From: Martelella alba
GTDB taxonomy: Bacteria; Pseudomonadota; Alphaproteobacteria; Rhizobiales; Rhizobiaceae
Direction: 5' to 3'
Assembly (NCBI RefSeq): GCF_006516955.1
Contig: NZ_VHLG01000001.1
Location: forward strand, 186,001-250,000
DNA length: 64,000 nt
Translations under genes and position numbers: made by a program
Shown here: in pieces, positions 17,350 through 26,065 of the stretch
Numbering within the stretch: position 1 is the first letter of the stretch
Layout: each line of letters opens with the position of its first letter
Notes under the pieces: model-generated
The model's input: only the letters and a program-made list of their open reading frames with translations
Told to the model about the DNA's origin: nothing
Databases searched by the model: none

Positions 17350-18883
17350 CGACTTTCAGCGTGCCATCGGGCGAGGCAACCATCACCGATACGCTGCGAC
17401 GCCCTTCTGACACCAACTGCGTCAGCCGCTCCGTCACCTCTTTCGGCGTATCGACGGCCTGCTGGCCGACTTCCGATATCACCATGCCCGGCAGGATCCC
17501 CTCTTTCGCTGCTTCCGAGTCTGGTTCGACAGCCGTAACCAAAACGCCTTCCACCGAGGGATCGATGGCATGAACGGCCCGGCCATTATCATCGAGCAGC
17601 CCCATTGTCATGCCATAGGCGGCGGATACCGGGTCCGGCGCGCCGGTCTCAGGTGCTGTCTGCTCCGGCATGATTTGTCCGTCCGGAGCCGCATCCTTAT
17701 CGCTTTCGGCCTCGTCAGCTGCAGGCATCTCATCACTGCTGCCACCGGCGACCAGCGCCGGTGCCATGCGCACCGTCATGCGTTTCCCCTCGCGCATGAT
17801 CTCGATCGGCACATTTTCCCCGGGAATGCTTTCTGCGACAAAGCGCGGAAGATCCTTCACCCCCTCAACATTCTGCCCGTCATAGCGCAGAATGATGTCG
17901 CCGGGCCTGAGTGGGCCGTTTTCAGCGGGACCACCTTCAATCAGGCTGGCAATCACCACACCATCGGGATCATCATCACCAAGCGATTTGGCAAGATCCT
18001 CGCTGACTGCCATGACCCTAAGCCCCAGCCAGCCACGACGGGTATGGCCATAATCGATCAGCTGCCGCACGACCTTTTCGGCAAGTTCGCTTGGAACGGC
18101 AAAACCGATGCCAATCGATCCGCCTGAAGGCGACAGGATGGCGGTGTTGATGCCAATGACATTGCCATCCATATCGAATAGCGGGCCACCGGAATTGCCC
18201 TTGTTGATTGCAGCGTCCGTTTGAATGAAATTGTCATAGGGGCCGTCCAGCGTCCGCCCGCGCGCCGAGACGATGCCGAGCGTGACCGAACCGCCAAGGC
18301 CAAAGGGGTTGCCGATGGCCAGCACCCATTGTCCGATCCTCACCTTGCGCGAATCGCCGAAGGAAACCGCTTTCAATCGTTTCTCCGGCTCCACTTTCAG
18401 CACAGCCAGATCGGTTTCCTTGTCGACACCAAGAAGCGTTGCCGGCATCGAGGTTCCATCGGCAAGCGTCACCTCAATGGAGGTGGCGCCATCAATGACG
18501 TGATTATTGGTAACAATAATGCCCGACGGATCGATGATAAAACCGGAACCAAGCGATGAAATAGGGTTCTTCTGGCGTTCCCCATCATGATTGTCGAAAT
18601 AATCCTTGAACAGATCCGAAAAGGGCTGACCTTCCGGCACTTTGGGACGCGGAGTGGTATCAGGATCACTTTCGTCTGCGGCACTGTCGTCTTGTTGAGA
18701 AATCGAGATATTCACCACTGCATCAAGCAGTTTCTCCGAAAGATCGGCAACCGAGACATCGGCAAGGCTTTCTGGCCGCGGGTTGGCCGCCGCCAGAGAG
18801 GTGAGCGGCGCAGTGGCCGCCAGCAGGGCTGCAAAACCGGCGCATAACAGGCGCTGGTGATGACGGAGCAACATGGACTTCAC
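17330..18883 (-). CDS. periplasmic serine protease of the Do/DegP (HtrA) family
   Basis: 517 residues. A signal peptide (LLCAGFAALLAATAPLTSLAAA) directs it to the periplasm. The catalytic triad is visible as His128 (VTNNHVIDG), Asp158 (KETDLAVL) and Ser231 (GNSGGPLF), followed by two PDZ domains (GWLGLRVM onward and the C-terminal GVLVTAVEPDSEA). An acidic, low-complexity linker of about 50 residues separates the two PDZ domains. It degrades or refolds misfolded envelope proteins. Translation starts at GTG 18883, with GGGAGG eight bases before. It follows hflKC and DUF2065, the usual alphaproteobacterial order of membrane protein quality-control genes. Confidence 0.94.
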   Translation of the reverse strand: MKSMLLRHHQRLLCAGFAALLAATAPLTSLAAANPRPESLADVSVADLSEKLLDAVVNISISQQDDSAADESDPDTTPRPKVPEGQPFSDLFKDYFDNHDGERQKNPISSLGSGFIIDPSGIIVTNNHVIDGATSIEVTLADGTSMPATLLGVDKETDLAVLKVEPEKRLKAVSFGDSRKVRIGQWVLAIGNPFGLGGSVTLGIVSARGRTLDGPYDNFIQTDAAINKGNSGGPLFDMDGNVIGINTAILSPSGGSIGIGFAVPSELAEKVVRQLIDYGHTRRGWLGLRVMAVSEDLAKSLGDDDPDGVVIASLIEGGPAENGPLRPGDIILRYDGQNVEGVKDLPRFVAESIPGENVPIEIMREGKRMTVRMAPALVAGGSSDEMPAADEAESDKDAAPDGQIMPEQTAPETGAPDPVSAAYGMTMGLLDDNGRAVHAIDPSVEGVLVTAVEPDSEAAKEGILPGMVISEVGQQAVDTPKEVTERLTQLVSEGRRSVSVMVASPDGTLKVVSLVLE

Positions 18884-19019
18884 CGTTCAAACCTCCCGAA
18901 CCGGGCATTGGAGTGGCGCATCGGACAGGATGAACGCCGGCTACGACACTTGGTGTGACCTTTGGCAAGAGACTAGCATGGCAAGCCCGAAGCTTTCCTG
19001 CCCGATCCGGTCGCTGTGG

Positions 19020-19226
19020 TCAGAACCCCGTCAAACTTGTGTGAACCAGCCACACCAGACCGACACCGCCGGCGACAGCAACCACACCCAGAATACGCAG
19101 ATAACCTTCGTCGATCTCGGGAATATGGCGTGCCATCGCCTTAACGAGTGAAGGGGCCAGTGCATAGACCAGCCCCTCGATGACCAGAAAGAACGCCAGT
19201 CCGATCACAATATCACGAAGCGGCAT
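19020..19226 (-). CDS. DUF2065 small membrane protein (68 aa)
   Basis: Two hydrophobic segments (VIGLAFFLVIEGLVYALAP and ILGVVAVAGGVGLVWLVH) with a short loop and the length typical of DUF2065. Its ATG shares one base with the hflC stop (TGATG), so it is translationally coupled to hflC. Function is not established; constant association with hflKC suggests it belongs to that inner-membrane complex or its assembly. Confidence 0.87.
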   Translation of the reverse strand: MPLRDIVIGLAFFLVIEGLVYALAPSLVKAMARHIPEIDEGYLRILGVVAVAGGVGLVWLVHTSLTGF

Positions 19227-20164
19227 CAGTTGCCGGCTCCTGCTTTCGCGGCGGCAGGTTTAGCGGCCGCTGCGGGCTTGGCGTCTTTGCCGTCGCTCGT
19301 TCCGAAATAGTCGAAGAATTCGGAACTGGGCGACAGAACCATGGTCGAGTTCCCGTTGAAGGCACCCTGATAGGCCTGCATCGAACGGTAGAAGTCGAAG
19401 AAGGATGGATCCTTGCTGTAGGCTTCACCGAGAACGCGGTTCCGCTCGGCATCGCCTTCACCACGCAGGATTTCCGATTCCTTGTTGGCTTCGGAGCGGA
19501 TTTCGACGACCTGACGATCCGCGACAGCCTTGCGGGTTTCGGCCTTTTCGCGGCCCCTTGCCCGTGTGGCTTCCGCCTGTGCCAGACGTTCGGCCTTCAT
19601 GCGGGCATAGGTCTGCTCGGAGACTTCCTGGGTCAGATCAGTGCGCAGAATGCGCACATCGACGATATCGACACCGAGCGATTCTGCGTCAGGCCGCAAT
19701 TGATCGCCGACTTCCTTCATCATCGAGCCACGTTCGGTCGAAAGTGCCGCCTGGAAATCCCTGAGACCATAAACACGACGCAGAGACGAATCGAGGCGGG
19801 TTCTCAGACGCGATTCGGCAATCGTGCGGTCACCGGATACCGTCTGACGGAAACGGCTCGGATCGCTGATCTGGTAGATCACGAAAGCGTCCACATCATA
19901 GAATTTGCCGCCCGAGACCTGAACGCGGATATCGGTCAGATCGAAACGCAGATCCTGGTTGGACAAATACTGAACCTCGTCCGCTCCGGCAAAGGAGAAG
20001 GGCAGCTTGAAATAGATGCCTGGCTCCTGCTTTACGGCGGTGATCTGCCCGAAGCGGATCACCAGGGCCTGCTGACGCGGATTGACCACGAAGATCGAGC
20101 CATAGATCAGAAGAGCAACAGCAATGAAGGCTGCAAGGATGACGAAAATACGATTCGAGTTCAT
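19226..20164 (-). CDS. hflC: HflC, membrane protease modulator subunit
   Basis: 312 residues. An N-terminal membrane anchor (FVILAAFIAVALLIYGSIFVV) is followed by the SPFH/band-7 domain (NPRQQALVIRFGQI, PGIYFKLPF) and a long helical region with the QAEATRARGREKAETRK coiled-coil-like stretch. With HflK it forms a large periplasmic-side cage around the AAA protease FtsH and modulates its action. The tail is Ala/Lys-rich. Start and stop codons overlap with hflK upstream (TGATG) and DUF2065 downstream, indicating one tightly coupled operon. Confidence 0.95.
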   Translation of the reverse strand: MNSNRIFVILAAFIAVALLIYGSIFVVNPRQQALVIRFGQITAVKQEPGIYFKLPFSFAGADEVQYLSNQDLRFDLTDIRVQVSGGKFYDVDAFVIYQISDPSRFRQTVSGDRTIAESRLRTRLDSSLRRVYGLRDFQAALSTERGSMMKEVGDQLRPDAESLGVDIVDVRILRTDLTQEVSEQTYARMKAERLAQAEATRARGREKAETRKAVADRQVVEIRSEANKESEILRGEGDAERNRVLGEAYSKDPSFFDFYRSMQAYQGAFNGNSTMVLSPSSEFFDYFGTSDGKDAKPAAAAKPAAAKAGAGN

Positions 20165-21306
20165 CAGTTCGCCGCTCCCTGTGTCAGTGACTGCGTTGTC
20201 GTGGACGTTGTTGGCCGTGTCGTATTCTGCGTTGCCGCCTTGTTGATCTGGTCAAGCGGAAGATAGGGCACGACGCCGGTTCCGTTATCGTCAACAATGA
20301 CGTTATTGCTGTGCGACAGAGCGTCCTGCATGGTCTCCAGATAGAGACGCTTGCGCGTGACATCCGGCGCGGTCTTGTAGCTGTCATAAATCGACGAGAA
20401 CCGCTGGGCCTCACCTTCGGCTTCCTTGGTGACGCGATCCTTGTAGGCAGCCGCATCTTCGCGAATCTTGGCCGCCTCGCCGCGTGCGGCACCCAGTTCC
20501 TTGTTGGCGTACTGGTTCGCCTCTTCCATGTAGCGATCTTCGTCCTGTTCAGCGCGCTGAACCTCATCGAAGGCGTCCGCGACTTCCTTCGGCGGAGATG
20601 CATCCTGAACGGTGACGGCCGTGATCGTCAGGCCCGCACCGTAGCGATCCATCGTGTCCTGAACGATCGCCTTGACGTCGGAGAGAATGCCTTCACGGTC
20701 ATCACGGAAGACATCGTCTGCCGGACGACGGCTCACCACTTCACGCATGGCGCTTTCGGCAACCTGCTGCAGCGTTTGCACCGGTGCCTCGACGTCAAAG
20801 AGATAATTCTGCGGATTGGTAACCGTGTAGAAGACGGAGAAGGAGATATCGACGATGTTCTGGTCACCCGTCAGCATGATACCGGACCGCGCCGAGTTGC
20901 CCGTTCCAATATTGACCTGCTGTTCGGTGATGTTCACCAGCTCGACGGATTCAATTGGCCAGATCATGAAATGCAGGCCCGGCATCTGCACTTCCTGTTT
21001 CGGCTTGCCGAAGCGCAGTTCAACGCCGCGCTGATCCGGCTGGACCGTATAGGTGCTCTGAAGGACCCAGAAGGCCGCGACAATCACGATGATGACCGCG
21101 ACAATGCCGATACCGAACCCGCCAGGGAACATGCCCTTGAACTGGTCCTGACCGCGCTTGAAGAAGTCCTCGATGTCCGGAGGTCCACCATTGCCGTTGC
21201 CGCCGCCATTGCCACGGGGACGATTTGGTCCCTGTCCCCAGGGACCGGGATTGTCGCCGCCGCCACCTCCCCAGGGACCGCCGCCATTCTGATTGCTCCA
21301 GGGCAT
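20164..21306 (-). CDS. hflK: HflK, membrane protease modulator subunit
   Basis: 380 residues. The first 45 residues are rich in Gly, Asn and Pro (typical for HflK), a single membrane segment follows (IGIVAVIIVIVAAFWVLQS), then the SPFH domain starting QPDQRGVELRFGKP and a charged helical region. It partners HflC in controlling FtsH in the inner membrane. AGAGGTGTGA precedes the ATG. The C-terminus is Thr/Gln-rich and low-complexity. The gene heads hflK-hflC-DUF2065 with the protease gene behind. Confidence 0.95.
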   Translation of the reverse strand: MPWSNQNGGGPWGGGGGDNPGPWGQGPNRPRGNGGGNGNGGPPDIEDFFKRGQDQFKGMFPGGFGIGIVAVIIVIVAAFWVLQSTYTVQPDQRGVELRFGKPKQEVQMPGLHFMIWPIESVELVNITEQQVNIGTGNSARSGIMLTGDQNIVDISFSVFYTVTNPQNYLFDVEAPVQTLQQVAESAMREVVSRRPADDVFRDDREGILSDVKAIVQDTMDRYGAGLTITAVTVQDASPPKEVADAFDEVQRAEQDEDRYMEEANQYANKELGAARGEAAKIREDAAAYKDRVTKEAEGEAQRFSSIYDSYKTAPDVTRKRLYLETMQDALSHSNNVIVDDNGTGVVPYLPLDQINKAATQNTTRPTTSTTTQSLTQGAAN

Positions 21307-21456
21307 TCACACCTCTAAAAAAAGAACCCTCTCGGATCGCGCCTGCATGACAGCGACCCATTTGACGCATAATCGCGTCTGCACCGTTATAGGTATGCGC
21401 GTGAGGCCTTTCAACGCGAGCGTTACAAAAGCGTCAGAATTTTCCGGGAAATCCGC

Positions 21457-21972
21457 TCAAAGACGGCGTCCATAGACGACAAAGCGAGTGGCAAAGTCGT
21501 CCTTTGGCCCGGCCGGCAATCTCTCTTCTTCAAGTGGAAGCCATATCGCCGGATCAATCGGCGGAAAACAGGTATCGCCTTCAACCAGCGTTTCGACGTG
21601 AGTAATATAGAGCTTGTCGGCAAGCGGGATCGCCTGTCGATAAATTTCGCCGCCGCCCTGAATACAGATCTCGCCAATATCTTTCGCTTCGGCATCGGCC
21701 CGGGCAAGCGCGATGGCATCTTCAAGCGTTGTCGCGGTCAGACAGCCGGGAAAGCCGAATTCAAGATTGCGGGTGACGATGATATTGGTGCGGCCAGGAA
21801 GCGGGCGCCCGATCGATTCAAACGTCTTGCGCCCCATGATCTGCGGCTTGCCCATGGTCAGTCGCTTGAACCGGGCAAAATCGGAACTCAGGTGCCATGG
21901 CATCTGATTATCTTTTCCAATCATGCCGTTACGGGCAATTGCTGCAAAACAGACAATGTCAATTTTGGCCAT
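21457..21972 (-). CDS. folA: dihydrofolate reductase
   Basis: 171 residues, the usual DHFR size. It regenerates tetrahydrofolate with NADPH and is the target of trimethoprim. IARNGMIGKDNQMPWHL near the N-end, MGRKTFESIGRPLPGRTNIIVTR and the cofactor-binding IQGGGEIYRQAI are all present. AAGGAAA before the ATG at 21972 fixes the start 23 bp behind thyA, so both are made from one transcript, coupling thymidylate synthesis to folate reduction. Confidence 0.96.
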   Translation of the reverse strand: MAKIDIVCFAAIARNGMIGKDNQMPWHLSSDFARFKRLTMGKPQIMGRKTFESIGRPLPGRTNIIVTRNLEFGFPGCLTATTLEDAIALARADAEAKDIGEICIQGGGEIYRQAIPLADKLYITHVETLVEGDTCFPPIDPAIWLPLEEERLPAGPKDDFATRFVVYGRRL

Positions 21973-21995
21973 TTCCGTTTCCTTGAAAGAGGATC

Positions 21996-22790
21996 TCACA
22001 CCGCGATAGGCGCCTTGATCGACGGGGCGGCGACATAGTTTTCGAGCATGAAATCATCAAAGGTGAATGCGAAGAGATCATCCACATCCGGGTTGATCCG
22101 CATGGTCGGCAGCGCTCCCGGTTTGCGGGTGAGCTGCAGTTTAGCCTGTTCGAAGTGATTGCTGTAGAGATGTGCATCACCAAGTGTGTGCACGAAATCG
22201 CCGGGCTTCAGCCCGCACACCTGGGCTATCATCATCGTCAAAAGCGCATAGGAAGCGATATTGAACGGAACGCCGAGGAAGATATCGGCGGAACGCTGAT
22301 AGAGCTGGCAGGACAATCTGCCATCCGCCACATAGAACTGGAACAGGCAGTGGCAGGGCGGCAGCGCCATGTCGTCAACCTCGGCCGGATTCCAGGCTGA
22401 GACGATATGCCGCCTGCTGGCCGGATTGGTGCGGATCTGCTCGACGAGATTGGCGATCTGGTCGATCCGGCGTCCATCAGGCGCTGGCCAGGAGCGCCAT
22501 TGCGCGCCATAGACGGGACCGAGATCGCCATTTTCATCGGCCCACTCATCCCAGATCGAAACACCGTTTTCCTTCAGATAGGCAATATTGGTATCGCCTT
22601 TGAGGAACCACAGCAATTCGTGAATGATCGAGCGCAGATGCAGCTTCTTGGTGGTGAGAACCGGAAATCCGACAGCCAGGTCAAAGCGCATCTGGTAGCC
22701 GAAAACCGAGCGTGTTCCCGTTCCGGTTCTGTCACCGCGGTCGCTGCCCTTGTCCAGCACATGTTGAAGAAGGTCCAGATATTGCTGCAT
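21996..22790 (-). CDS. thyA: thymidylate synthase (ThyA type)
   Basis: 264 residues, the same length as the E. coli enzyme, with the nucleophile Cys146 in [13 protein letters not shown]. It methylates dUMP to dTMP using methylene-tetrahydrofolate. [50 protein letters not shown] and the C-terminal APIAV (closing over the active site) are intact. It precedes folA on the same strand. The upstream region towards the tmRNA gene has no site I can identify for its control. Confidence 0.97.
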   Translation of the reverse strand: MQQYLDLLQHVLDKGSDRGDRTGTGTRSVFGYQMRFDLAVGFPVLTTKKLHLRSIIHELLWFLKGDTNIAYLKENGVSIWDEWADENGDLGPVYGAQWRSWPAPDGRRIDQIANLVEQIRTNPASRRHIVSAWNPAEVDDMALPPCHCLFQFYVADGRLSCQLYQRSADIFLGVPFNIASYALLTMMIAQVCGLKPGDFVHTLGDAHLYSNHFEQAKLQLTRKPGALPTMRINPDVDDLFAFTFDDFMLENYVAAPSIKAPIAV

Positions 22791-22928
22791 GGTCTCGCCC
22801 TGCCCTCGATTTGTTCTTCTCTGACATAAGGCAAAGCGCCGCGCCTCGCGATGGTTTCATTCAGACACTTCACAGGAAATGACCCGTAGCTGATCCACAG
22901 GCAAATGGGAAAATCGTCCTGCCCCCCT

Positions 22929-22956
22929 TTGCGAAAGGTTCTGAAAGCCTTATATG
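22929..22956 (+). promoter_or_regulatory. candidate promoter of the tmRNA gene
   Basis: TTGCGA (22929-22934) and TATATG (22951-22956) are separated by 16 bp, just upstream of the first tmRNA hairpin. Predicted start about 22962. Confidence 0.55.
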
Positions 22957-22959
22957 AAA

Positions 22960-23283
22960 CCTGCCGGCTTGACCGGCTATGGTGATAAACGGCAATGTAA
23001 TAAGCTTATTGGACCCGGGGGCGGTACCCGGCGCCTCCACCATAACCAGGCGGTAGGGCCTTGTTATGATGGGGGCGAAATAGGATCGACAAGAGTGTAA
23101 AGATTGACCTTTTGCCCGGCATGATACCACCGTTATCGGGTCACTAGAGTAGTTGCAAATGACAACAATGCTCAGGGTTACGCTGTAGCTGCCTAATGGC
23201 GGTTCCAGAAACCCAATTTAAGTCCTTGCGGGTAGCACTGTAAGGCGGGGTCCGGAGGCACCTGGCAACAGAAGCCTCCACCG
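22960..23283 (+). ncRNA. ssrA: two-piece, circularly permuted tmRNA (alphaproteobacterial type)
   Basis: The 3' acceptor piece comes first: a T-arm-like segment with GGTACCCG, then GGCGCCTCCACCA ending at about 23033. After a short spacer (about 28 bp, processed out) the coding piece begins GGGGGCGAAATAGGATCGAC, whose first bases pair with GCCTCC of the acceptor piece as an acceptor stem. The mRNA-like part encodes a tag whose resume codon is GCA at 23155. The 3' region ends with a GGAGGC/GCCTCC hairpin. tmRNA rescues stalled ribosomes and marks the products for degradation. Outer ends are approximate. The gene is adjacent to sspB, encoding the tag adaptor. Confidence 0.93.
23155..23196 (+). 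other. proteolysis-tag reading frame inside tmRNA
   Basis: From the resume codon the frame reads ANDNNAQGYAVAA then TAA. The C-terminal AVAA is the ClpX-recognition type, and the N-terminal AND/N part is the region contacted by SspB adaptors. Confidence 0.92.
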
Positions 23284-23337
23284 AAATTTGAACATATTCC
23301 ATACACATAATTGCCGATAATCATCCGCCAAAGGGTT

Positions 23338-23366
23338 TTGACGCACTGGCTTATTGTCGATATAGG
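23338..23366 (+). promoter_or_regulatory. candidate sspB promoter
   Basis: TTGACG (23338-23343), 17-bp spacer, TATAGG (23361-23366), 39 bp before the sspB start. This suggests sspB has its own promoter separate from tmRNA. Confidence 0.6.
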
Positions 23367-23405
23367 CTTTAGCTAGAACCGAGTTTTGAAAGCGGGAAGG
23401 ACAGT

Positions 23406-23891
23406 ATGGCTCAGGACCACATTCGCTACGATATTCTGGCGCAGGATGCCTTGCGCGGTGTCATCCGCAAGGTCCTGTCAGAAGTTGCAGCAGCGGGAAG
23501 ACTTCCCGGTGAACATCACTTCTTCATCACCTTCCTGACCGGCGCACCCGGTGTGCGGATCTCGCAATTCCTGAAGGAAAAATACAGCCAGCAGATGACC
23601 ATCGTCATCCAGCACCAGTTCTGGGATCTCAAGGTAACCGAGAGCCAGTTCGAGATCGGCCTGTCCTTTTCCGACAAGCCGGAAAGGCTGGTGATCCCCT
23701 TCAACGCCATCGTCGGTTTCTACGATCCTTCCGTCAATTTCGAACTGGAATTCGACGTTGCAGCCCTTGATGTCGATGATCCCGAAGGCCAGCCCGTCAG
23801 CGATGACGACAATGATGATCAGCCGCCGCCGACGAGCGATGATGACGGTTCGTCTGTCGTGTCGCTGGATGCATTTCGCAAGAAACACTGA
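23406..23891 (+). CDS. sspB: SspB-family adaptor for ClpXP (alpha type)
   Basis: 161 residues. Residues 1-115 form the SspB fold, starting AQDHIRYDILAQDALRGVI and including HHFFITFLTGAPGVRIS; then comes an acidic, Asp-rich linker of about 35 residues and a short tail, VVSLDAFRKKH, that matches the ClpX-docking end of such adaptors. SspB tethers ssrA-tagged proteins to ClpXP for degradation. Its gene lies 122 bp from ssrA, so the tag and its adaptor are neighbours. Two small genes follow on the same strand, probably read through. Confidence 0.93.
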   Translation: MAQDHIRYDILAQDALRGVIRKVLSEVAAAGRLPGEHHFFITFLTGAPGVRISQFLKEKYSQQMTIVIQHQFWDLKVTESQFEIGLSFSDKPERLVIPFNAIVGFYDPSVNFELEFDVAALDVDDPEGQPVSDDDNDDQPPPTSDDDGSSVVSLDAFRKKH

Positions 23892-23901
23892 TCCTTGAAG
23901 C

Positions 23902-23917
23902 CCGGCCTTAAGGCCGG
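23902..23917 (+). other. perfect palindrome between sspB and the DUF4169 gene
   Basis: CCGGCCTTAAGGCCGG, 11 bp after the sspB stop and before the next ribosome-binding site (AGGAG). It can form a 6-bp hairpin with a TTAA loop; no T run, so more likely an mRNA-stability element than a terminator. Confidence 0.5.
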
Positions 23918-23931
23918 AACAGGAGTGTTGC

Positions 23932-24132
23932 ATGAGTGCTGATATCGTCAATCTTCGCCAGTTCAAAAAGCGCCGCCAGCGTGAGGATGACAGCCGCAAG
24001 GCTGAGGAGAACAGGCGGCTCCACGGGCGAAGCAAGTCCGAGCGTTCGCTGGAAGAAGCCGAGCGCTCAATGTTTGAAAAGAAACTCGATCAGGGGCGGA
24101 TCGAGCGCAATCCTGGAGATGAAACGGATTGA
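23932..24132 (+). CDS. DUF4169 small basic protein (66 aa)
   Basis: Short, highly charged protein (MSADIVNLRQFKKRRQRED, many Arg, Lys and Glu), the DUF4169 pattern seen in Rhizobiales. Likely all helical, with no membrane segment. AGGAG precedes the ATG. Its stop overlaps the start of the next gene (TTGA), so the two are translationally coupled. Function unknown. Confidence 0.82.
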   Translation: MSADIVNLRQFKKRRQREDDSRKAEENRRLHGRSKSERSLEEAERSMFEKKLDQGRIERNPGDETD

Positions 24133-24350
24133 TTCGCAAGCACTCTGTGAGCCTGCACGGCCACAAGACCAGCTTTTCCCTCGAAGACGCCTTTTTTGAC
24201 GAACTGAAAATCATCGCCGCCAAGCGTGATATTGCCCTCGCCGCACTTCTGCGCGAGGTGGACGATGATCGACCGGCCGAGATGAACCTCTCTTCAGCGC
24301 TCAGGCTCTTCGTTCTGGCAACCCTGAAACAGCAGGCAACGCACCACTAG
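24129..24350 (+). CDS. ribbon-helix-helix domain protein (RHH_4 type)
   Basis: 73 residues starting at TTG, MIRKHSVSLHGHKTSFSLE, with the RHH_4 layout: a beta strand (HKTSFSLEDAFFDELKIIA) then two helices ending SSALRLFVLATLKQQ. Ribbon-helix-helix proteins usually bind DNA as dimers, but this subfamily has no known target. The start overlaps the DUF4169 stop, hence coupled translation. The non-ATG start is accepted because no ATG fits the conserved N-terminus. Confidence 0.82.
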   Translation: MIRKHSVSLHGHKTSFSLEDAFFDELKIIAAKRDIALAALLREVDDDRPAEMNLSSALRLFVLATLKQQATHH

Positions 24351-24426
24351 AATATCGGTCTGGCGAAAGGCCGACGGTCGCATTCTCGCCGAAAGCGCGA
24401 AGATGCCTCCTGCGCGCCGCTGCGAC

Positions 24427-25956
24427 CTATTCTGCCGCGTCGCGGCCTTCGGCTATGGCAAGCGGTGCATCGGCATCGCCCGGCGCTGTCTGCGCATCGA
24501 AATCCGGGAAGGCGACGATCCGTTTGCCCGAAAAATCGCTGTGCAGCACGATCAGTCCCTGTTCCTCGAAATAATCGAGGAACCGGCGCGCGCGCCGCGT
24601 GGAATGCGTGCCATAGGCCTGGGCAATCCGTGCGTCGGAGGGACATGGCTCGCCGCCAAGTGCAGTCTTGGCCAGCATGAGAAAGACGCCGGCAAGATCA
24701 TCCGTGACGCGGCTGGCAAGACCAAGCGCCATCTGCCAGGCCTCGCTTTCGGCCATCGCATCATCAACACCTGAGCGGCCAATGGCGAGCTTCAGCCGGA
24801 ATTCAGACATGGAAAGCGGTGCGCCGGCGATCCGCTTCATGCGACCACGCATCAAGAAATCCTGATAGAGTACTGAATCAGAACGGAAAGCTGATTGTGG
24901 ATCAGAGGCAATTTCAGCCATGGTCGCAGCGATCCAGGCCTCCTTCTCCTCGGCACTCATGGCCGGGGCGCGGCTTCGGCGGTGCTCCACTTCCTCGCTA
25001 TGCCCCCCATTTTCACCCGCACGGGCGAGTTCTTCCATCAGATCAGGCATCGGCCGCACGGTGTGGACCGGGCGGCTGCGTGGCATGGCAGGCCGGGTCA
25101 GGTCATCCGGATCCGGCGTCATGATCAGGTCTTCGATATCTTCCGGCTTGTCGGGCAGCGGCATCAACTTCGGGCTGGACGAGCGGGCCGATGTTTCGAC
25201 TGTCCCGATCACCACCTTCAGCGGCCGGCGCGACATGGCCGGGCCGAGAGCGACAAAATTGCCGCGCTTCAGATCGCGAAACTGCTCTGCCTGGCGCCGA
25301 TCCATGCCGAGCAAGTCAGCCGCGCGCGCCATGTCGATATCAAGGAAAGTACGCCCCATAAGGAAGTTGGAGGCCTCGGCCGCGACATTCTTGGCCAGTT
25401 TGGCAAGACGCTGGGTTGCGATAACGCCCGCCAGGCCGCGCTTGCGGCCGCGACACATGAGATTGGTCATCGCGCCAAGAGATGCTCGCCGGGCGTCTTC
25501 GGCAACCTCGCCACCAGCGGCGGGCGCAAACATCTGCGCTTCGTCGACGACGACGAGGATTGGATACCAGTGTTCACGATCGGCATCGAACAGCGCATTG
25601 AGAAAGGTGGAAGCCGCCCGCATCTGGTCGTCGATTTCCAACCCCTCCAGCGTCAACACGCAGGAGACGCGGTGTTGACGGATGCGGTTGGCAATACCGA
25701 TCAGCTCGCCTTCGCTGCGATCGGCGTCAACAACAACATGACCGAACTTGTCGGCGAGCGTCACGAAATCGCCTTCCGGGTCGATCACGACCTGCTGCAC
25801 CCATTTGGCTGACTGTTCCAGCAGGCGACGCAAGAGATGCGATTTCCCGGAACCGGAATTGCCCTGAACCAGAAGACGCGTCGCCAGCAGTTCCTCGATA
25901 TCGAGTTCGGCCACTTCGCCGGTGGACGTCGTTCCCATATCGATATTGATCTGCAA
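24427..25956 (-). CDS. HerA/FtsK-like ATPase (DUF87-type ATP-binding protein)
   Basis: 509 residues. Walker A GNSGSGKS lies at 32-39 and Walker B is ILVVVDEAQMFAP; MCRGRKRGLAGVIATQRLAKL is the arginine-rich sensor-like region typical of HerA-type hexameric translocases. An insert rich in Pro and acidic residues (about 270-345) precedes a C-terminal helical part. HerA relatives translocate DNA with a nuclease partner (NurA), but no nuclease gene is adjacent, so the role is unclear. TTG 25956 is used because the family begins MQI.ID; AGGT lies just before it. Confidence 0.82.
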   Translation of the reverse strand: MQINIDMGTTSTGEVAELDIEELLATRLLVQGNSGSGKSHLLRRLLEQSAKWVQQVVIDPEGDFVTLADKFGHVVVDADRSEGELIGIANRIRQHRVSCVLTLEGLEIDDQMRAASTFLNALFDADREHWYPILVVVDEAQMFAPAAGGEVAEDARRASLGAMTNLMCRGRKRGLAGVIATQRLAKLAKNVAAEASNFLMGRTFLDIDMARAADLLGMDRRQAEQFRDLKRGNFVALGPAMSRRPLKVVIGTVETSARSSSPKLMPLPDKPEDIEDLIMTPDPDDLTRPAMPRSRPVHTVRPMPDLMEELARAGENGGHSEEVEHRRSRAPAMSAEEKEAWIAATMAEIASDPQSAFRSDSVLYQDFLMRGRMKRIAGAPLSMSEFRLKLAIGRSGVDDAMAESEAWQMALGLASRVTDDLAGVFLMLAKTALGGEPCPSDARIAQAYGTHSTRRARRFLDYFEEQGLIVLHSDFSGKRIVAFPDFDAQTAPGDADAPLAIAEGRDAAE

Positions 25957-26065
25957 TTTACCTATACCTTCATTCGTGCGGGTTGGTTCTTTTTACCAGT
26001 TTAATGGCCCGGCCAGACGCGGTCCGGCAGGTTTTCCCCAGCGCATTTTCCGATTGGGTTATCGC

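Noticed and set aside
22870-23130. Minus-strand frame of 86 codons over the tmRNA gene
   Set aside because: It overlies the tmRNA and has no ribosome-binding site or known sequence.
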